Counted from the stretch's first letter, positions 17,487 through 26,382 are shown. The stretch: DNA of 64,000 nt from Cohnella hashimotonis (GCF_030014955.1 NZ_JAGRPV010000001.1:7130001-7194000); one strand, 5' to 3'. Notes: generated from the letters alone by a model not told the origin. Numbers and translations: made by a program.

Positions 17487-18326
17487 GTGAGAAGACAAGC
17501 GCATCTGCTGACGCTAGCCGGAAGCCCGTATCTCGTCATGCCTGAATCGGTGGGCGCCTACCGCGATTTTCCCGACCATTCCGTGCTGCGGGAAGCCGGC
17601 GTGCTCAACAATTTCAACATCCATTATGTCGCGGCAGGCAAAGGCTACGCGGAGACCGAGACGGGCGTGCACGAACTGCGGGCCGGCGATGCCGTGCTGT
17701 ATTTTCCGCTGCAGCGACAGCGCTACTACAGCAGCGAGGACGAGCCATGGGACGTGCGGTGGGTTCACTTTTACGGGGAGGAGCTGCGCGATTATCTGGT
17801 GCGACTCGGCTTTCATCAGTCCGCGGTCTGGTCCCTCCGGCAGCGCGAAGCCTGGGAAGCCGCGCACTTGGCGCTCCTTGGGGAAGCGGAGGCGCATCAG
17901 CTGCTGCGTCCGGTGCGCCTGTCCATGCTGACCTACGCCCTCTTCTCGGAGTTCGTTCAGCAGGCCGTCCCCGTCTCCGACGTCAAATCGGCGGGATCCG
18001 ATCGCCGCATTCTGGATCTGCTGCCCGACATGCAGCGGGAGGCTTGCGCGCCTTTCATTCTCGAAGATTGGGCGGCGCGCGCGGGCGTGAGCCGTCATTA
18101 TTTTTGCAAGCTGTTCCGGCAGGCGATGGGCTTCTCCCCCATGGACTTCGTCACCCGCTGCCGGCTGCAGGCGGCCAAGCAGTGGCTGCTCGAGCATCCG
18201 ACGCTGCCCGTCGGGCGCATCGCGGAGGACGCCGGGTATCCGAGCGCGAGCTACTTTAACAAGCGTTTCAGCGAGCATGAGGGCGTCACGCCGACGGAGT
18301 ACCGGCGGCTGTTCGGGAAGGCTTAG
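17487..18326 (+). CDS. AraC family transcriptional regulator
   Basis: 279 aa. The N-terminal half is a cupin-like sensing domain (LREAGVLNNFNIHYVAAGKGYAETETG, shown only in part by its AraC-type G-x-G-x-ET pattern, about residues 33-60). The C-terminal hundred residues are a double HTH: LEDWAARAGVSRHYFCKLFRQAMG and GRIAEDAGYPSASYFNKRFSEHEGVTPTEYR in paired helices. The start is GTG 17487 behind AGAGGGGG. It faces the oxidoreductase operon across a 127-bp AT-rich gap, the typical layout of an AraC activator and its sugar-linked target. Confidence 0.92.
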   Translation: MRRQAHLLTLAGSPYLVMPESVGAYRDFPDHSVLREAGVLNNFNIHYVAAGKGYAETETGVHELRAGDAVLYFPLQRQRYYSSEDEPWDVRWVHFYGEELRDYLVRLGFHQSAVWSLRQREAWEAAHLALLGEAEAHQLLRPVRLSMLTYALFSEFVQQAVPVSDVKSAGSDRRILDLLPDMQREACAPFILEDWAARAGVSRHYFCKLFRQAMGFSPMDFVTRCRLQAAKQWLLEHPTLPVGRIAEDAGYPSASYFNKRFSEHEGVTPTEYRRLFGKA

Positions 18327-18375
18327 GAGGACCGCAAGGATCGAAGCCCCGATGCATGCCCATGCTGCAACGCAC

Positions 18376-18411
18376 AAAGGCCGGAAGCCCCGACGAGGCA
18401 TTCCGGCCTTT
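18376..18411. terminator. Bidirectional terminator
   Basis: AAAGGCCGGAA and TTCCGGCCTTT form an 11-bp stem between the convergent AraC and HxlR genes. Confidence 0.75.
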
Positions 18412-18435
18412 ATTACGCAGACGCAGCCTGTTCCG

Positions 18436-18813
18436 TCAGCCGTGCGAGGCGTCTTGGTGCACGGCATCGTACGCTTCCCGCGCCTCGCTTACAGACGCAT
18501 AGTGTGCCGAAGACCAGTCCTTCAGCATCCGCAAAAAGGGAAGAAGCGTCCTACCGAGCGGCGTCAGCGCGTAATCCACGACGGGCGGGACGACAGGCGT
18601 TACTTTTCGAACGACAAGGCCGTCGCGCTCCAGCTGCTTCAGCGTCTGAGTCAACATTTTCTGCGAAATGTCCGCGATCCGGCTCTTGATCAAACCATAC
18701 CGGAGCGTTCCGTCTTCCAGGGCGTAGATGACGAGCGCCGTCCATTTGTTCGAGACGATCTCCAGCACCCGCCTGTAGCTGCATTCCGCGATCGAGATAT
18801 CGGGTTCTCTCAC
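18436..18813 (-). CDS. HxlR family (DUF24) redox-type regulator
   Basis: 125 aa winged HTH. Family motifs: IVSNKWTALVIYAL (helix 1), RYGLIKSRIADISQKMLTQTLKQLERDGLV, and a C-terminal wing VDYALTPLGRTL. An N-terminal Cys (AECSYRR) occupies the place of the redox-sensing Cys of YodB and relatives. GTG 18813 is chosen because AAGGAGG lies seven bases upstream; an ATG at 18858 would add 15 residues without a site. It is divergent from a quinone-type MDR reductase, with the palindrome at 18868-18884 between them, suggesting repression relieved by quinones or aldehydes. Confidence 0.88.
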   Translation of the reverse strand: MREPDISIAECSYRRVLEIVSNKWTALVIYALEDGTLRYGLIKSRIADISQKMLTQTLKQLERDGLVVRKVTPVVPPVVDYALTPLGRTLLPFLRMLKDWSSAHYASVSEAREAYDAVHQDASHG

Positions 18814-18867
18814 GCCGCTGCCTCCTTTACGCACCTTGAGGTTCGCATGCCACGTCAAAGTGCCTTC

Positions 18868-18884
18868 TTACTTAATTTTAGTAA
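18868..18884. promoter_or_regulatory. HxlR operator (TTACT-N7-AGTAA)
   Basis: TTACTTAATTTTAGTAA lies between hxlR and the divergent MDR gene. The same TTACT-N7-AGTAA arrangement occurs at 26366-26382 in front of the second HxlR/transporter pair. Confidence 0.7.
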
Positions 18885-18929
18885 ATCAATTATGGTATGT
18901 CTATTCCCATCTCAAGGAGAGTGGCATTC

Positions 18930-19943
18930 ATGAAAGCATATGTCGTCAAAGGCGGCTTCGGCCTCGATCATGTCGTTCAGGTCGACCGTCCGATTCCCGA
19001 GCCGGGTCCGGGTCAGGCGCTCGTCCGGCTCAAGGCCTTGTCCTTGAATTCCCGCGATATCGGCGTCATCGAAGGCTTCTACAATCCCGAACGCACAGAA
19101 GGCCTGATTCCCGTATCCGACGGCGTCGGCGAGATCGTCGCCTTAGGCGAAGGGGCGGCCCGGTTCAAGCTCGGCGACCGCGTCTGCGGCATCTTCACGC
19201 AGAGCTGGATCGACGGCGAGCCAACTCCGGCGAACTGGACGTCGACGCTCGGCAGTCCGCTGGACGGCCTTCTGGCCGAGTATGCGGTGCTGCCGGAGGA
19301 AGGGCTCGTCCGCGTCCCCGATCATCTGAGCGACGCGGAGGCCGCGACACTGCCGTGCGCGGCCGTCACCGCCTGGCATGCGATCGTCGAGGAAGGACAG
19401 GTACGCGCCGGCGACACGGTCGTCGTGCAGGGAACGGGAGGCGTCTCCATGTTCGCGCTGCAATTCGCCAAGCTTCATGGCGCGCGGGTCATCGTCACCT
19501 CCGGCAGTAGCGAAAAGCTTGAACGCGCGCTGGCGATGGGCGCCGATCACGGCATTCATTATACGGAAAAAGCGGATTGGGAAAACGCGGTGCTGGCCTA
19601 TACGCAAGGGCGCGGCGCGGACCACATCGTCGACGTGGGCGGCGCGGCAACGCTGAACCGGTCGATAGCGGCGCTGAGGGTCGGAGGCAGGATCAGCATC
19701 GTCGGCTTGCTGTCCGGCGCGGCCGTCGAAGATTTCGCGATCGTCCCCGCCATTCTAAAAAAGGCGAGGCTGCAAGCGATAAACGTCGGCAGCCGCGCGA
19801 TGTTCGAATCGATGAACCGCGCGATCGGCCTCAACGGGCTGCGTCCGGCCATCGATAGCGTATTCCCGTTCGCCGAGGCGGTCGACGCGCTTCGGCGCTT
19901 GAAAACGGGATCGAACTTCGGGAAGATCTGCATTACGCTTTAA
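18930..19943 (+). CDS. NAD(P)-dependent alcohol dehydrogenase/quinone reductase, zinc-independent MDR family
   Basis: 337 aa. The N-terminal GroES-like domain (DRPIPEPGPGQALVRLKALSLNSRD) lacks the Cys/His zinc ligands of classical alcohol dehydrogenases. The Rossmann domain carries GDTVVVQGTGGVSMFALQFAKLHGARVIVTS (glycine motif GTGGVS, about residues 160-165). Relatives are NADPH:quinone reductases and crotonyl/alkenal reductases. ATG 18930 has AAGGAGAG upstream; an in-frame ATG at 18897 does not. The divergent HxlR regulator and shared palindrome support a role in detoxifying reactive carbonyls or quinones. Confidence 0.9.
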   Translation: MKAYVVKGGFGLDHVVQVDRPIPEPGPGQALVRLKALSLNSRDIGVIEGFYNPERTEGLIPVSDGVGEIVALGEGAARFKLGDRVCGIFTQSWIDGEPTPANWTSTLGSPLDGLLAEYAVLPEEGLVRVPDHLSDAEAATLPCAAVTAWHAIVEEGQVRAGDTVVVQGTGGVSMFALQFAKLHGARVIVTSGSSEKLERALAMGADHGIHYTEKADWENAVLAYTQGRGADHIVDVGGAATLNRSIAALRVGGRISIVGLLSGAAVEDFAIVPAILKKARLQAINVGSRAMFESMNRAIGLNGLRPAIDSVFPFAEAVDALRRLKTGSNFGKICITL

Positions 19944-20059
19944 AACAATGCTATCCGCATCGGAGGCGTTTCTTTGGAGCGCGGCGGCGACTTGCCGCCG
20001 CAAATCGGCCGAGCGGCACGGCTATACCGCAAGCGGCAGTCCGCAGCTTCACGCCGGGA

Positions 20060-20962
20060 TCAGCGATGTTGCGCATAGACGCTCGCCTTGCTCGCGCCGC
20101 GGATCGCCTCAAGCTCCGCTTCGGAGAGCGGCGGCACCTCGGCGGCCGCGAGATTCTGCAGCAGCTGCTCGCGGCTGCTGGCTCCCGGGATCGCCGCGGC
20201 GACCGTCGGATGCCCGAGCGAGTAACGGATCGCGAGCTGCGAGAGGCTGCGAGCCGGGGACGTCAACTGCTGCAGCTCGCCGCGCAGCGCGACCAGCTCG
20301 TCCAGCTCGTAGTCGAGCACGCCCTTCGCCGGCTCGCGTCCGTCCGCCAGCGCCCCGCTCGCTACGGGTCCTCGCGCGATGACGCTGATCCCCTTTTCCG
20401 CCAGGAGCGGCAGCACCGTCTCTTCGGCGCGGCGGTCGACGATGCTGTATTGGTTCATGACGCTCGCGATCCCCGAGCGCGCGACGTACTCGCGTATGAC
20501 GTTGGGCCGGATCGAGGAGATGCCGTACGCCCGGATGACGCCTTCGCGCTTCAACTGCTCGAACGCCTCGATCGTCTCGTCGATCGGATCGTCCAGCGTG
20601 CCGCCGTGCAGCTGGTACAGGTCTATATAATCGGTGCCGAGCCGCTTTAGGCTGTCCCGGACCGCCGACAGAATGTATGCCTTGGTGGCGTCCCATGTCC
20701 AGCCGTCCTGCCCGGGAATCCGCCGGTTGCCGACCTTGGTCGCCAGCACGACCTGCTCCCGCCGGCCCCGGATCGCCTTGCCCACCAGCTCCTCGTTGCG
20801 TCCGCCGTCATAAAGGTCCGCCGTATCCAGCAGCGTGACGCCCCGATCGAGCGCCTCGCCGAGCAAAGCCGCCGCCTTCGTCTCCTCCGTGCCCAGCGAC
20901 ATGCAGCCGAGACCGATCTCGCTCACGTACAGTTCTGAACCGCCCAACCGATTCTTCTTCAT
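20060..20962 (-). CDS. Aldo/keto reductase
   Basis: 300 aa. The family signatures GVTLLDTADLYDGGRNEELVG (Asp and Tyr of the catalytic tetrad), VVLATKVG (Lys) and IDLYQLHG (His) are all present, as is the NADPH-site helix SLSQLAIRYSLGHPTVAAAIPGA. It differs from the reductase at 15404 and is closest in pattern to the YhdN/YqkF group of general-stress reductases. RBS AGGGAGGAG. It stands alone on the minus strand between the MDR gene and the carboxylesterase. Substrate unknown. Confidence 0.9.
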   Translation of the reverse strand: MKKNRLGGSELYVSEIGLGCMSLGTEETKAAALLGEALDRGVTLLDTADLYDGGRNEELVGKAIRGRREQVVLATKVGNRRIPGQDGWTWDATKAYILSAVRDSLKRLGTDYIDLYQLHGGTLDDPIDETIEAFEQLKREGVIRAYGISSIRPNVIREYVARSGIASVMNQYSIVDRRAEETVLPLLAEKGISVIARGPVASGALADGREPAKGVLDYELDELVALRGELQQLTSPARSLSQLAIRYSLGHPTVAAAIPGASSREQLLQNLAAAEVPPLSEAELEAIRGASKASVYAQHR

Positions 20963-21037
20963 TATTCCGATCTCCTCCCTTTAATTAAGTTCAATTCCGG
21001 CTAGACTAAAGACGATCTCCGCCTAAGCTCATCCTCG

Positions 21038-22507
21038 CTACAAACCAAGCATCGCGCGCTTGCCCGCAGCCGGATCCGATACGGCCTCCGGCACCTCGGC
21101 CGCGCCGAAGATCATTGTCATCCGCTCCGGCTCCCCATATGGAGGCCATGCCAACTCCGCCGTTTCCGGCGATCCCGTCTTCGCAAATGCAAGCCATGCA
21201 GCCTGCATCTCCTCGGTCAGCCGGCGCGCGTCCGTACCCAGCGTCGCGCCCAACTGCCGCTCCAGCACCTGCAGATTGCCGAAGACAAAAACAATCTCCC
21301 GCATATGCACAGCCCGCGCCAGCGAGGGATGAACAGCCGAAGTCCAATCGAACCGGTACATCCATACAGGCGCATGCGCCGTCTGTTCGTGCGCGAGCCG
21401 CAGCGCAGCGCGCCAGAAAAACAGATCCGTCATAATATCCGCCTGCCCTTGTGCCGTATGCGGATACGAACGCACCAGCGATGCGGCGTCGGCAATGTCC
21501 GTCATGAGCTCGACGCCGCGAATCGCGCCCTCCAGGGGCACGGGCGCAGACCCGGGGCGGATGAAGTATTCGCCTTCGTCCCTGTTCGTGCCGACGAGCA
21601 GCGCCACGCCGCCCGCCGCGCCCGATCGGATCGCCTCGAGCGGCTCGACCGGCAGCGTGGCCGCCTCGACGACCGGCTGGAAGAGCATCGCCGGACCGCC
21701 GCCCAGCATCCGTCCCATCTCCTCGGCAGCCTGCATAATGGCCGACGCGGGAAGCTCCTTCAGCAGATGCGCGTCGGACCGTTCGACGCCGAGCAGAAGC
21801 AGGATGCCCGCCGTCACCTGATCGGCCTGCTCCGCCGGCAGCGTCTGCGCCGCGCCGCTCTGCAGGATCGCCCGCGCGAACAATCCCTTCGCGTCCGGCA
21901 TCGCAAGCATCGCGGCGATGCTCATCGCGCCCGCAGACTCGCCGAATACGGTTACCTGTGCCGGGTCCCCGCCGAACGCGGCAATCTCGGAGCGGATCCA
22001 GGACAGCGCGGCGATCTGGTCAAGCAGCCCGGCATTAGAGACGAAGCCTTCTCCAAGCGGCGCGAGATGCAGAAATCCAAAGGGACCGAGCCGGTAATTG
22101 ACCGTAACGGCGATCACGCCTTGGCGGGCGAGGCTCGCGCCGTCGCAGGCCGAATCAGCGCCGGTTCCGGTAACGAACGCGCCGCCGTGAATCCAGAACA
22201 TGACGGGCAGCGGCTTTTTGGTTCGTTTGGCGGGTGCCCATATATTCAAGTAAAGACAATCCTCGCCAGCCGGCGGCGTGTCCGCAGAAAGACCGTACTT
22301 CTCCGCGGGCCCGCCAGGCTGAAGACACGGCGGACCGAACGCTTTGGCCGGCCGGACGCCTTCCCAGGCCGCCGGCCGTTCGGGCGCCGCGAATCGCCGT
22401 TCTCCGGCCGGCGGCCTCGCGTACGGAATTCCCTTCCACGATCTCGCGCCGTTCTCCGCCTGCCCTTCCAGCCATCCCGAGCTTGTCTTGATCCGCAAGT
22501 CGTCCAC
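21038..22507 (-). CDS. Type B carboxylesterase (para-nitrobenzyl esterase family)
   Basis: 489 aa, the usual length for PnbA-like esterases. Motifs: GIPYARPPAGERRF, EDCLYLNIW, oxyanion hole IHGGAFVTG, nucleophile elbow FGESAGAMS (Ser near residue 190), acid residue in TNRDEGEYF, and the catalytic His in AVHMREIVFVFGN. No signal peptide, so cytoplasmic. The start is GTG 22507 with AAAGGGTG upstream; no ATG fits. Hydrolyses carboxylic esters; natural substrate unknown. Confidence 0.9.
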   Translation of the reverse strand: MDDLRIKTSSGWLEGQAENGARSWKGIPYARPPAGERRFAAPERPAAWEGVRPAKAFGPPCLQPGGPAEKYGLSADTPPAGEDCLYLNIWAPAKRTKKPLPVMFWIHGGAFVTGTGADSACDGASLARQGVIAVTVNYRLGPFGFLHLAPLGEGFVSNAGLLDQIAALSWIRSEIAAFGGDPAQVTVFGESAGAMSIAAMLAMPDAKGLFARAILQSGAAQTLPAEQADQVTAGILLLLGVERSDAHLLKELPASAIMQAAEEMGRMLGGGPAMLFQPVVEAATLPVEPLEAIRSGAAGGVALLVGTNRDEGEYFIRPGSAPVPLEGAIRGVELMTDIADAASLVRSYPHTAQGQADIMTDLFFWRAALRLAHEQTAHAPVWMYRFDWTSAVHPSLARAVHMREIVFVFGNLQVLERQLGATLGTDARRLTEEMQAAWLAFAKTGSPETAELAWPPYGEPERMTMIFGAAEVPEAVSDPAAGKRAMLGL

Positions 22508-22675
22508 AGGCGCGCACCCTTTCCCGTCAACCTCTCCTTATCTTATTATCAACGCTTGCAAAGTGATTTTCCAGTCGCCGGCCCAAGCCGATGACAATTA
22601 GCTTCATACGCTGTACCACATGGACCAAAAATGCCGGCAAACGGCCTCCGTGAGCGGAAAGGAGCGGCGAGCGAC

Positions 22676-23488
22676 ATGGCTTCAGCCAAATCAGGCGCAG
22701 GAAAGACGGGTCCCCGCATCGACGTGCTGATCCCCGCGATCGAAAAGGATCTGGGCACTCTGCCCCACGTGATCGACGGCATCCGCAAGCAGGTCAAGCA
22801 TCCCATCGCCAGCTTTATGATCGTCTCGCCGAACAGCAAGCGAATCCGGGCGCTCTGCCGGAGAAAAGGCTGCAAGTTCGTCGACGAGCGGACGGTGCTG
22901 CCGATCGGCAAAAAGGATATTCGCTACGGCACGAAGCGCTGGAATCGCGCGGGCTGGCTCTATCAGCAGCTGCTTAAGCTCGCGGGCAGCAAGCTGGGCG
23001 CGGCGGGCCACTATCTCGTGGCGGACGCGGACACCGTGCTGATCCGGCCTCACCGGTTCGTGAAGGGCGGCAAGCCGGTCTTCTACTGCAGGAGCTGGAG
23101 TCAGGGCGATTACTTCCGCACGTACCGCAAGCTGCTGGGCGTCAAAGCCTCCGCGCCGCGCTCCTTCGTCACGCACTACATGCTGTTCGACAAGGCGAAG
23201 GTCAGGCAGTTAAAGGGAAAAATCGAGGCGCGCCACGGCAAACGCTGGTACAAGGCGATCATCGGCAGCATCGACAAGACCAGGCAATTCGGCTTCTCCG
23301 AGTTCGAGACGTACGGCAACTTCCTGCACGGCCGCAACCCCGGCGGCATCGTCATGAAGTCCGCGCTGAACAAAAGCCTGCACGCCTCGTTCTCCTCGCT
23401 CTCGCCGACGCGCCTGCGCAAGCTCGCAGGCAAATACCGCTCGATTTCGTTTCACAAACGGAAGATCTATTCGAGGCCCGGCATATAA
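22676..23488 (+). CDS. DUF6492 family protein, glycosyltransferase-like
   Basis: 270 aa, strongly basic. The opening PRIDVLIPAIEKDLGTL and the internal HYLVADADTVLIRP resemble a nucleotide-sugar-binding fold with a DxD motif (ADADT, about residues 122-126). FSEFETYGNFL near residue 218 matches what I recall of DUF6492. ATG 22676 has AAGGAG upstream; the frame is open to 22631. A terminator at 23502 follows, so the gene is monocistronic. A role in surface polysaccharide or teichoic acid synthesis is possible, but nothing nearby supports it. Confidence 0.6.
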   Translation: MASAKSGAGKTGPRIDVLIPAIEKDLGTLPHVIDGIRKQVKHPIASFMIVSPNSKRIRALCRRKGCKFVDERTVLPIGKKDIRYGTKRWNRAGWLYQQLLKLAGSKLGAAGHYLVADADTVLIRPHRFVKGGKPVFYCRSWSQGDYFRTYRKLLGVKASAPRSFVTHYMLFDKAKVRQLKGKIEARHGKRWYKAIIGSIDKTRQFGFSEFETYGNFLHGRNPGGIVMKSALNKSLHASFSSLSPTRLRKLAGKYRSISFHKRKIYSRPGI

Positions 23489-23501
23489 CCGTTTCTGCAA
23501 C

Positions 23502-23530
23502 AGCCCGTCGCTTGCGCGCGGGCTTTTTTT
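23502..23530 (+). terminator. Terminator of the DUF6492 gene
   Basis: AGCCCGTCGC / GCGCGGGCT stem with TTGC loop followed by seven T. Confidence 0.85.
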
Positions 23531-23582
23531 GTTGCAGGTCGGCACGCGAAGAAGCATACACAAAATCCCATTTTTAATGTTG

Positions 23583-23600
23583 TATAATTCCAGTCGGAAT
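23583..23600 (+). promoter_or_regulatory. -10 element overlapped by palindrome, upstream of the SDR gene
   Basis: A perfect TATAAT (23583-23588) overlaps the 14-bp palindrome ATTCC-AGTC-GGAAT (23587-23600), about 36 bp upstream of the SDR start. No good -35 element is visible. A repressor site is likely, but its regulator is not next to it. Confidence 0.4.
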
Positions 23601-23635
23601 GATAGTGTATATAAAAAAACGAAGGAGCGGATGTC

Positions 23636-24292
23636 ATGAGCAAGCCGTTGTTGGTCGTCGTCGGGGCGGGGGCAGGCGTTAGCGCCTCCGTCGCCAGGAA
23701 GTTCGGTTCGGAAGGCTTCAAGGTTGCGCTGATCGCGCGTCGAAAGGCCTCTCTTGAAGCGTTGGCGGAAGAATTGACCGGGCAAGGCATTGAAACGTTC
23801 GCTGTCGAGGCGGATGCGTCCGTCCCCGCTTCCGTCGAGGAAGCGTTTGGTCGGATACGTACGAGCTTCGGCGAACCGAGCGCGCTGCTCTACAACGCGG
23901 CCGCAATCACAAGGTCCTCGCTCTCGGACCTGGACGAGCAGCGGTTGATCGACGACTTCAAGGTTAACGTCGTCGGCGCGCTGACGAGCGTCAAGCAGGT
24001 CGTGCCATCGTTCGTCGCGCGCAAGCACGGGACGATCCTCATCACGGGCGGCGGCCTCGCGCTCTCTCCGAATCCGGCCTACGCCTCGCTGTCCATCGGC
24101 AAGGCGGGCGTCCGCTCGCTCGCGTTCGCATTGGCAGAAGAACTTGCGCCGCAGGGCATTTTCGTAGGCACCGTCACCATCGCCGGCTATGTGTCCAAGG
24201 GCACGTTCTACGATCCCGACCGGATCGCGGAGTCGTACTGGAAGCTGCATGCGCAGCGCGACCAAGTCGAAATCGTTTTCGCGGAAAACTGA
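23636..24292 (+). CDS. Short-chain dehydrogenase/reductase
   Basis: 218 aa. The Rossmann motif is atypical: VVVGAGAGVSASVARKFG instead of TGxxxGIG. The NNAG position reads YNAAA. The usual catalytic Ser-Tyr-Lys triad is partly changed: the segment GGGLALSPNPAYASLSIGKAGV retains a Tyr and Lys but with an unusual spacing (AYASLSIGK, Y-x6-K), so activity should not be assumed. The RBS GAAGGAGCGGATGTC precedes the ATG. The FMN reductase follows 161 bp downstream on the same strand. Confidence 0.85.
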   Translation: MSKPLLVVVGAGAGVSASVARKFGSEGFKVALIARRKASLEALAEELTGQGIETFAVEADASVPASVEEAFGRIRTSFGEPSALLYNAAAITRSSLSDLDEQRLIDDFKVNVVGALTSVKQVVPSFVARKHGTILITGGGLALSPNPAYASLSIGKAGVRSLAFALAEELAPQGIFVGTVTIAGYVSKGTFYDPDRIAESYWKLHAQRDQVEIVFAEN

Positions 24293-24453
24293 TTGCCCGC
24301 ATGCGTCGAAAGCCGTCTCGCGAACGCTTGCCCGAACGCCCCTTCTGAGCTACGATACATTCGAGGCACGTCCGGTCCGCCGCAACCCCGTGGCAGCAAC
24401 GCATCCAGAACGCGGAGGCCGGCTCCTACATATCTCGGCTGGAGGAATCATAC

Positions 24454-25011
24454 ATGACCAAGATCGCCATCATCATCGGAAGCACGCGCCCCGGGCGCAA
24501 AGCCGAGGACGTCGCCAAGTGGGTATACGAGATCGCCGCGAATCGGGACGACGCATCGTTCGAGCTCGTGGACATCGCCGACTACGCCCTGCCCCTGTAC
24601 GACGAGCCGATCCCTCCCGTCATGGGCAACTACAAGCACGCGCACACGCTCGCCTGGTCCGAGCGGATCAAGGGCTTCGACGGCTTCGTGTTCGTCACGC
24701 CCGAATACAATCACTCGACGTCGAGCGCGCTGAAGAACGCGATCGATTACCTATACCACGAGTGGAACGACAAGGCCGCAGGCTTCGTCGGCTACGGCAG
24801 CGCCGGCGGCTCCCGGGCGGTCGAGCATCTTCGCCAGATCGCAGGCGAGCTGAAGATGGCGGATGTTCAGGCGCAGGTGTCGCTGTCGCTCTTCCACGAC
24901 TTCGAAAACTTCAGCGTTCTGAGGCCCGGCCCCAAGCAGGAGGCTTCCGTGAACAACATGCTGAGCCAGGTCGTTGCATGGAGCGGCGCGCTCAAGACGC
25001 TGCGGGCTTAA
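24454..25011 (+). CDS. NADPH-dependent FMN reductase
   Basis: 185 aa flavodoxin-fold protein. The phosphate-binding loop IIGSTRPGRKAEDVAKW (residues 7-23) and the flavin-site segment FVTPEYNHSTSSALKNAIDYL are diagnostic for the azoreductase/ChrR/YieF-like NADPH:FMN reductases, which reduce quinones, azo dyes or chromate by two electrons. RBS CTGGAGGAATCATAC. It lies downstream of the SDR gene in the same direction and ends at a very strong terminator shared with the convergent MFS gene. Confidence 0.92.
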   Translation: MTKIAIIIGSTRPGRKAEDVAKWVYEIAANRDDASFELVDIADYALPLYDEPIPPVMGNYKHAHTLAWSERIKGFDGFVFVTPEYNHSTSSALKNAIDYLYHEWNDKAAGFVGYGSAGGSRAVEHLRQIAGELKMADVQAQVSLSLFHDFENFSVLRPGPKQEASVNNMLSQVVAWSGALKTLRA

Positions 25012-25041
25012 GTCGCTGTTGGCTTAAGAAGTTGCGGGCTT

Positions 25042-25092
25042 AAGATAAGAAGGCGGGACTGCGGCACGGCCGCGGTTCCGCCTTCTTATCTT
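25042..25092. terminator. Strong bidirectional terminator
   Basis: AAGATAAGAAGGCGG and CCGCCTTCTTATCTT form a 15-bp stem between the convergent FMN reductase and MFS genes. Its last base overlaps the MFS stop codon. Confidence 0.9.
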
Positions 25093-26303
25093 TACTCGGA
25101 TACGAATCGGCCGCTTCCGTTCTCCGGTGAACCGGCTCTTTCGCCCTTGGCGAAGGACGCCAAGCCCGCCGACAGCGAGAGCAGGCCGAACGCCAGTGCC
25201 GCCCAGGGATGATAGCGGACCGTGGACGACACGTCGGCGAGCAGGCCGCCGGCCAAGGAGCCGATCGCGACGCCAAGGTGCAAGAGCGACGTGTTGAGCC
25301 CAAGCACGATATTCGTCGATTCGGGCGCGATACGGACGAAGTAGGTCTGGATCGCCGGAATCGCCACGGAATAGGCCAGCATCCAAGCCGCAGAGACGGC
25401 AAGGCCCGACGCGAGGCCGCCTGCGGCGGAGGCGAAGACGTATGTCGCGAAGGGCATCAAGGCCAAGGCCAGCGCCATTGCGGCCAGACTCCGCACGATA
25501 ACCGCCGGAGGACCGCGTCTATCGGCCGCCCCGCCGCCGAAGCGCGTGGCAAGCGTACCGGCCAAGCCGAGCAGCAGCATCGTCATCCCCGTGTACGACA
25601 AGTTCAACCTGAGGACGTCCTGCAAAAAAGGTACGAAGTACGTGTTCAGCAAGGCGATGCCCGACGAGAACAGCAAAGACATCAGCAGCCCCGCCGCAAG
25701 CGCGGGCCGGCGCAGTACGGCGAACTGGCGGCCGAAACCGACGGGGACGTCGCCTTCTATCTCGGGCAGCTTGCGCAGGATCCCTGTCATCACGAGCAGC
25801 GCGCCAGCGCCGAGCAGCAGGTACATGCTCCGCCAGGACCATCCGTTAGCCAGGGCGATGCCGATCGGCGCGCCAAGCACGGAGGCGGCGCTGAACGCCA
25901 TCATGACGGTGCTCATGGCGCGTCCGAGCTGGCCGACCGGCACAAGCTTGGGAAGCGCGCCGAGCGCCGTCGTCAGATAGACGCCTGCGGCCGCGCCGAT
26001 CAGGGCGCGCAGCGCGAGCATTGCCGCGTAGCCTTCGTTGAAGTATGAGAGCAGGCTGCCCGCAGCGAATACGAGCAGTGCGGCGGCAAGAAGCTTGCGA
26101 CGCGAGGATCGCTGCGTCAGCGAGACGAAGAGCGGCGTACCGACGGCGAATCCGACGGAAAAGGCGGTGACGAGCTGGCCCGCCTGGGCGATGCTGATCC
26201 CGGCATCCCGGGAGATGATCGGCAGGATGCCGACGACGGCCAGTTCGGCAAAACCCGTCAAGAATGTGCCCAGCGTGAGCATATAAACAATCGTGCGATT
26301 CAT
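25092..26303 (-). CDS. MFS transporter, DHA1 (YdhP/AraJ-like) family
   Basis: 403 aa with about 12 hydrophobic helices. The opening VYMLTLGTFLTGFAELAVVGILPIIS is typical of the DHA1 arabinose/drug exporters (AraJ, YdhP, PbuE). The start is ATG 26303 behind AGAGGTGG; a GTG three codons upstream is less likely. It is divergent from an HxlR regulator, and TTACT-N7-AGTAA (26366-26382) lies between them, so it probably exports a compound sensed by that regulator. Confidence 0.9.
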   Translation of the reverse strand: MNRTIVYMLTLGTFLTGFAELAVVGILPIISRDAGISIAQAGQLVTAFSVGFAVGTPLFVSLTQRSSRRKLLAAALLVFAAGSLLSYFNEGYAAMLALRALIGAAAGVYLTTALGALPKLVPVGQLGRAMSTVMMAFSAASVLGAPIGIALANGWSWRSMYLLLGAGALLVMTGILRKLPEIEGDVPVGFGRQFAVLRRPALAAGLLMSLLFSSGIALLNTYFVPFLQDVLRLNLSYTGMTMLLLGLAGTLATRFGGGAADRRGPPAVIVRSLAAMALALALMPFATYVFASAAGGLASGLAVSAAWMLAYSVAIPAIQTYFVRIAPESTNIVLGLNTSLLHLGVAIGSLAGGLLADVSSTVRYHPWAALAFGLLSLSAGLASFAKGERAGSPENGSGRFVSE

Positions 26304-26365
26304 TTTAACCACCTCTTATCATTGTCGCTGAGCCGCGCGGCCCTTGTAGCGACAGTATAAGCGGG

Positions 26366-26382
26366 TTACTATATTTAAGTAA
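26366..26382. promoter_or_regulatory. HxlR operator (TTACT-N7-AGTAA)
   Basis: TTACTATATTTAAGTAA between the MFS gene and its divergent HxlR regulator. Half-sites and spacing are the same as at 18868-18884. Confidence 0.7.

Noticed and set aside
21305..22594. 429-codon plus-strand ORF
   Set aside because: Antisense of the carboxylesterase, whose catalytic motifs are all in frame on the minus strand.
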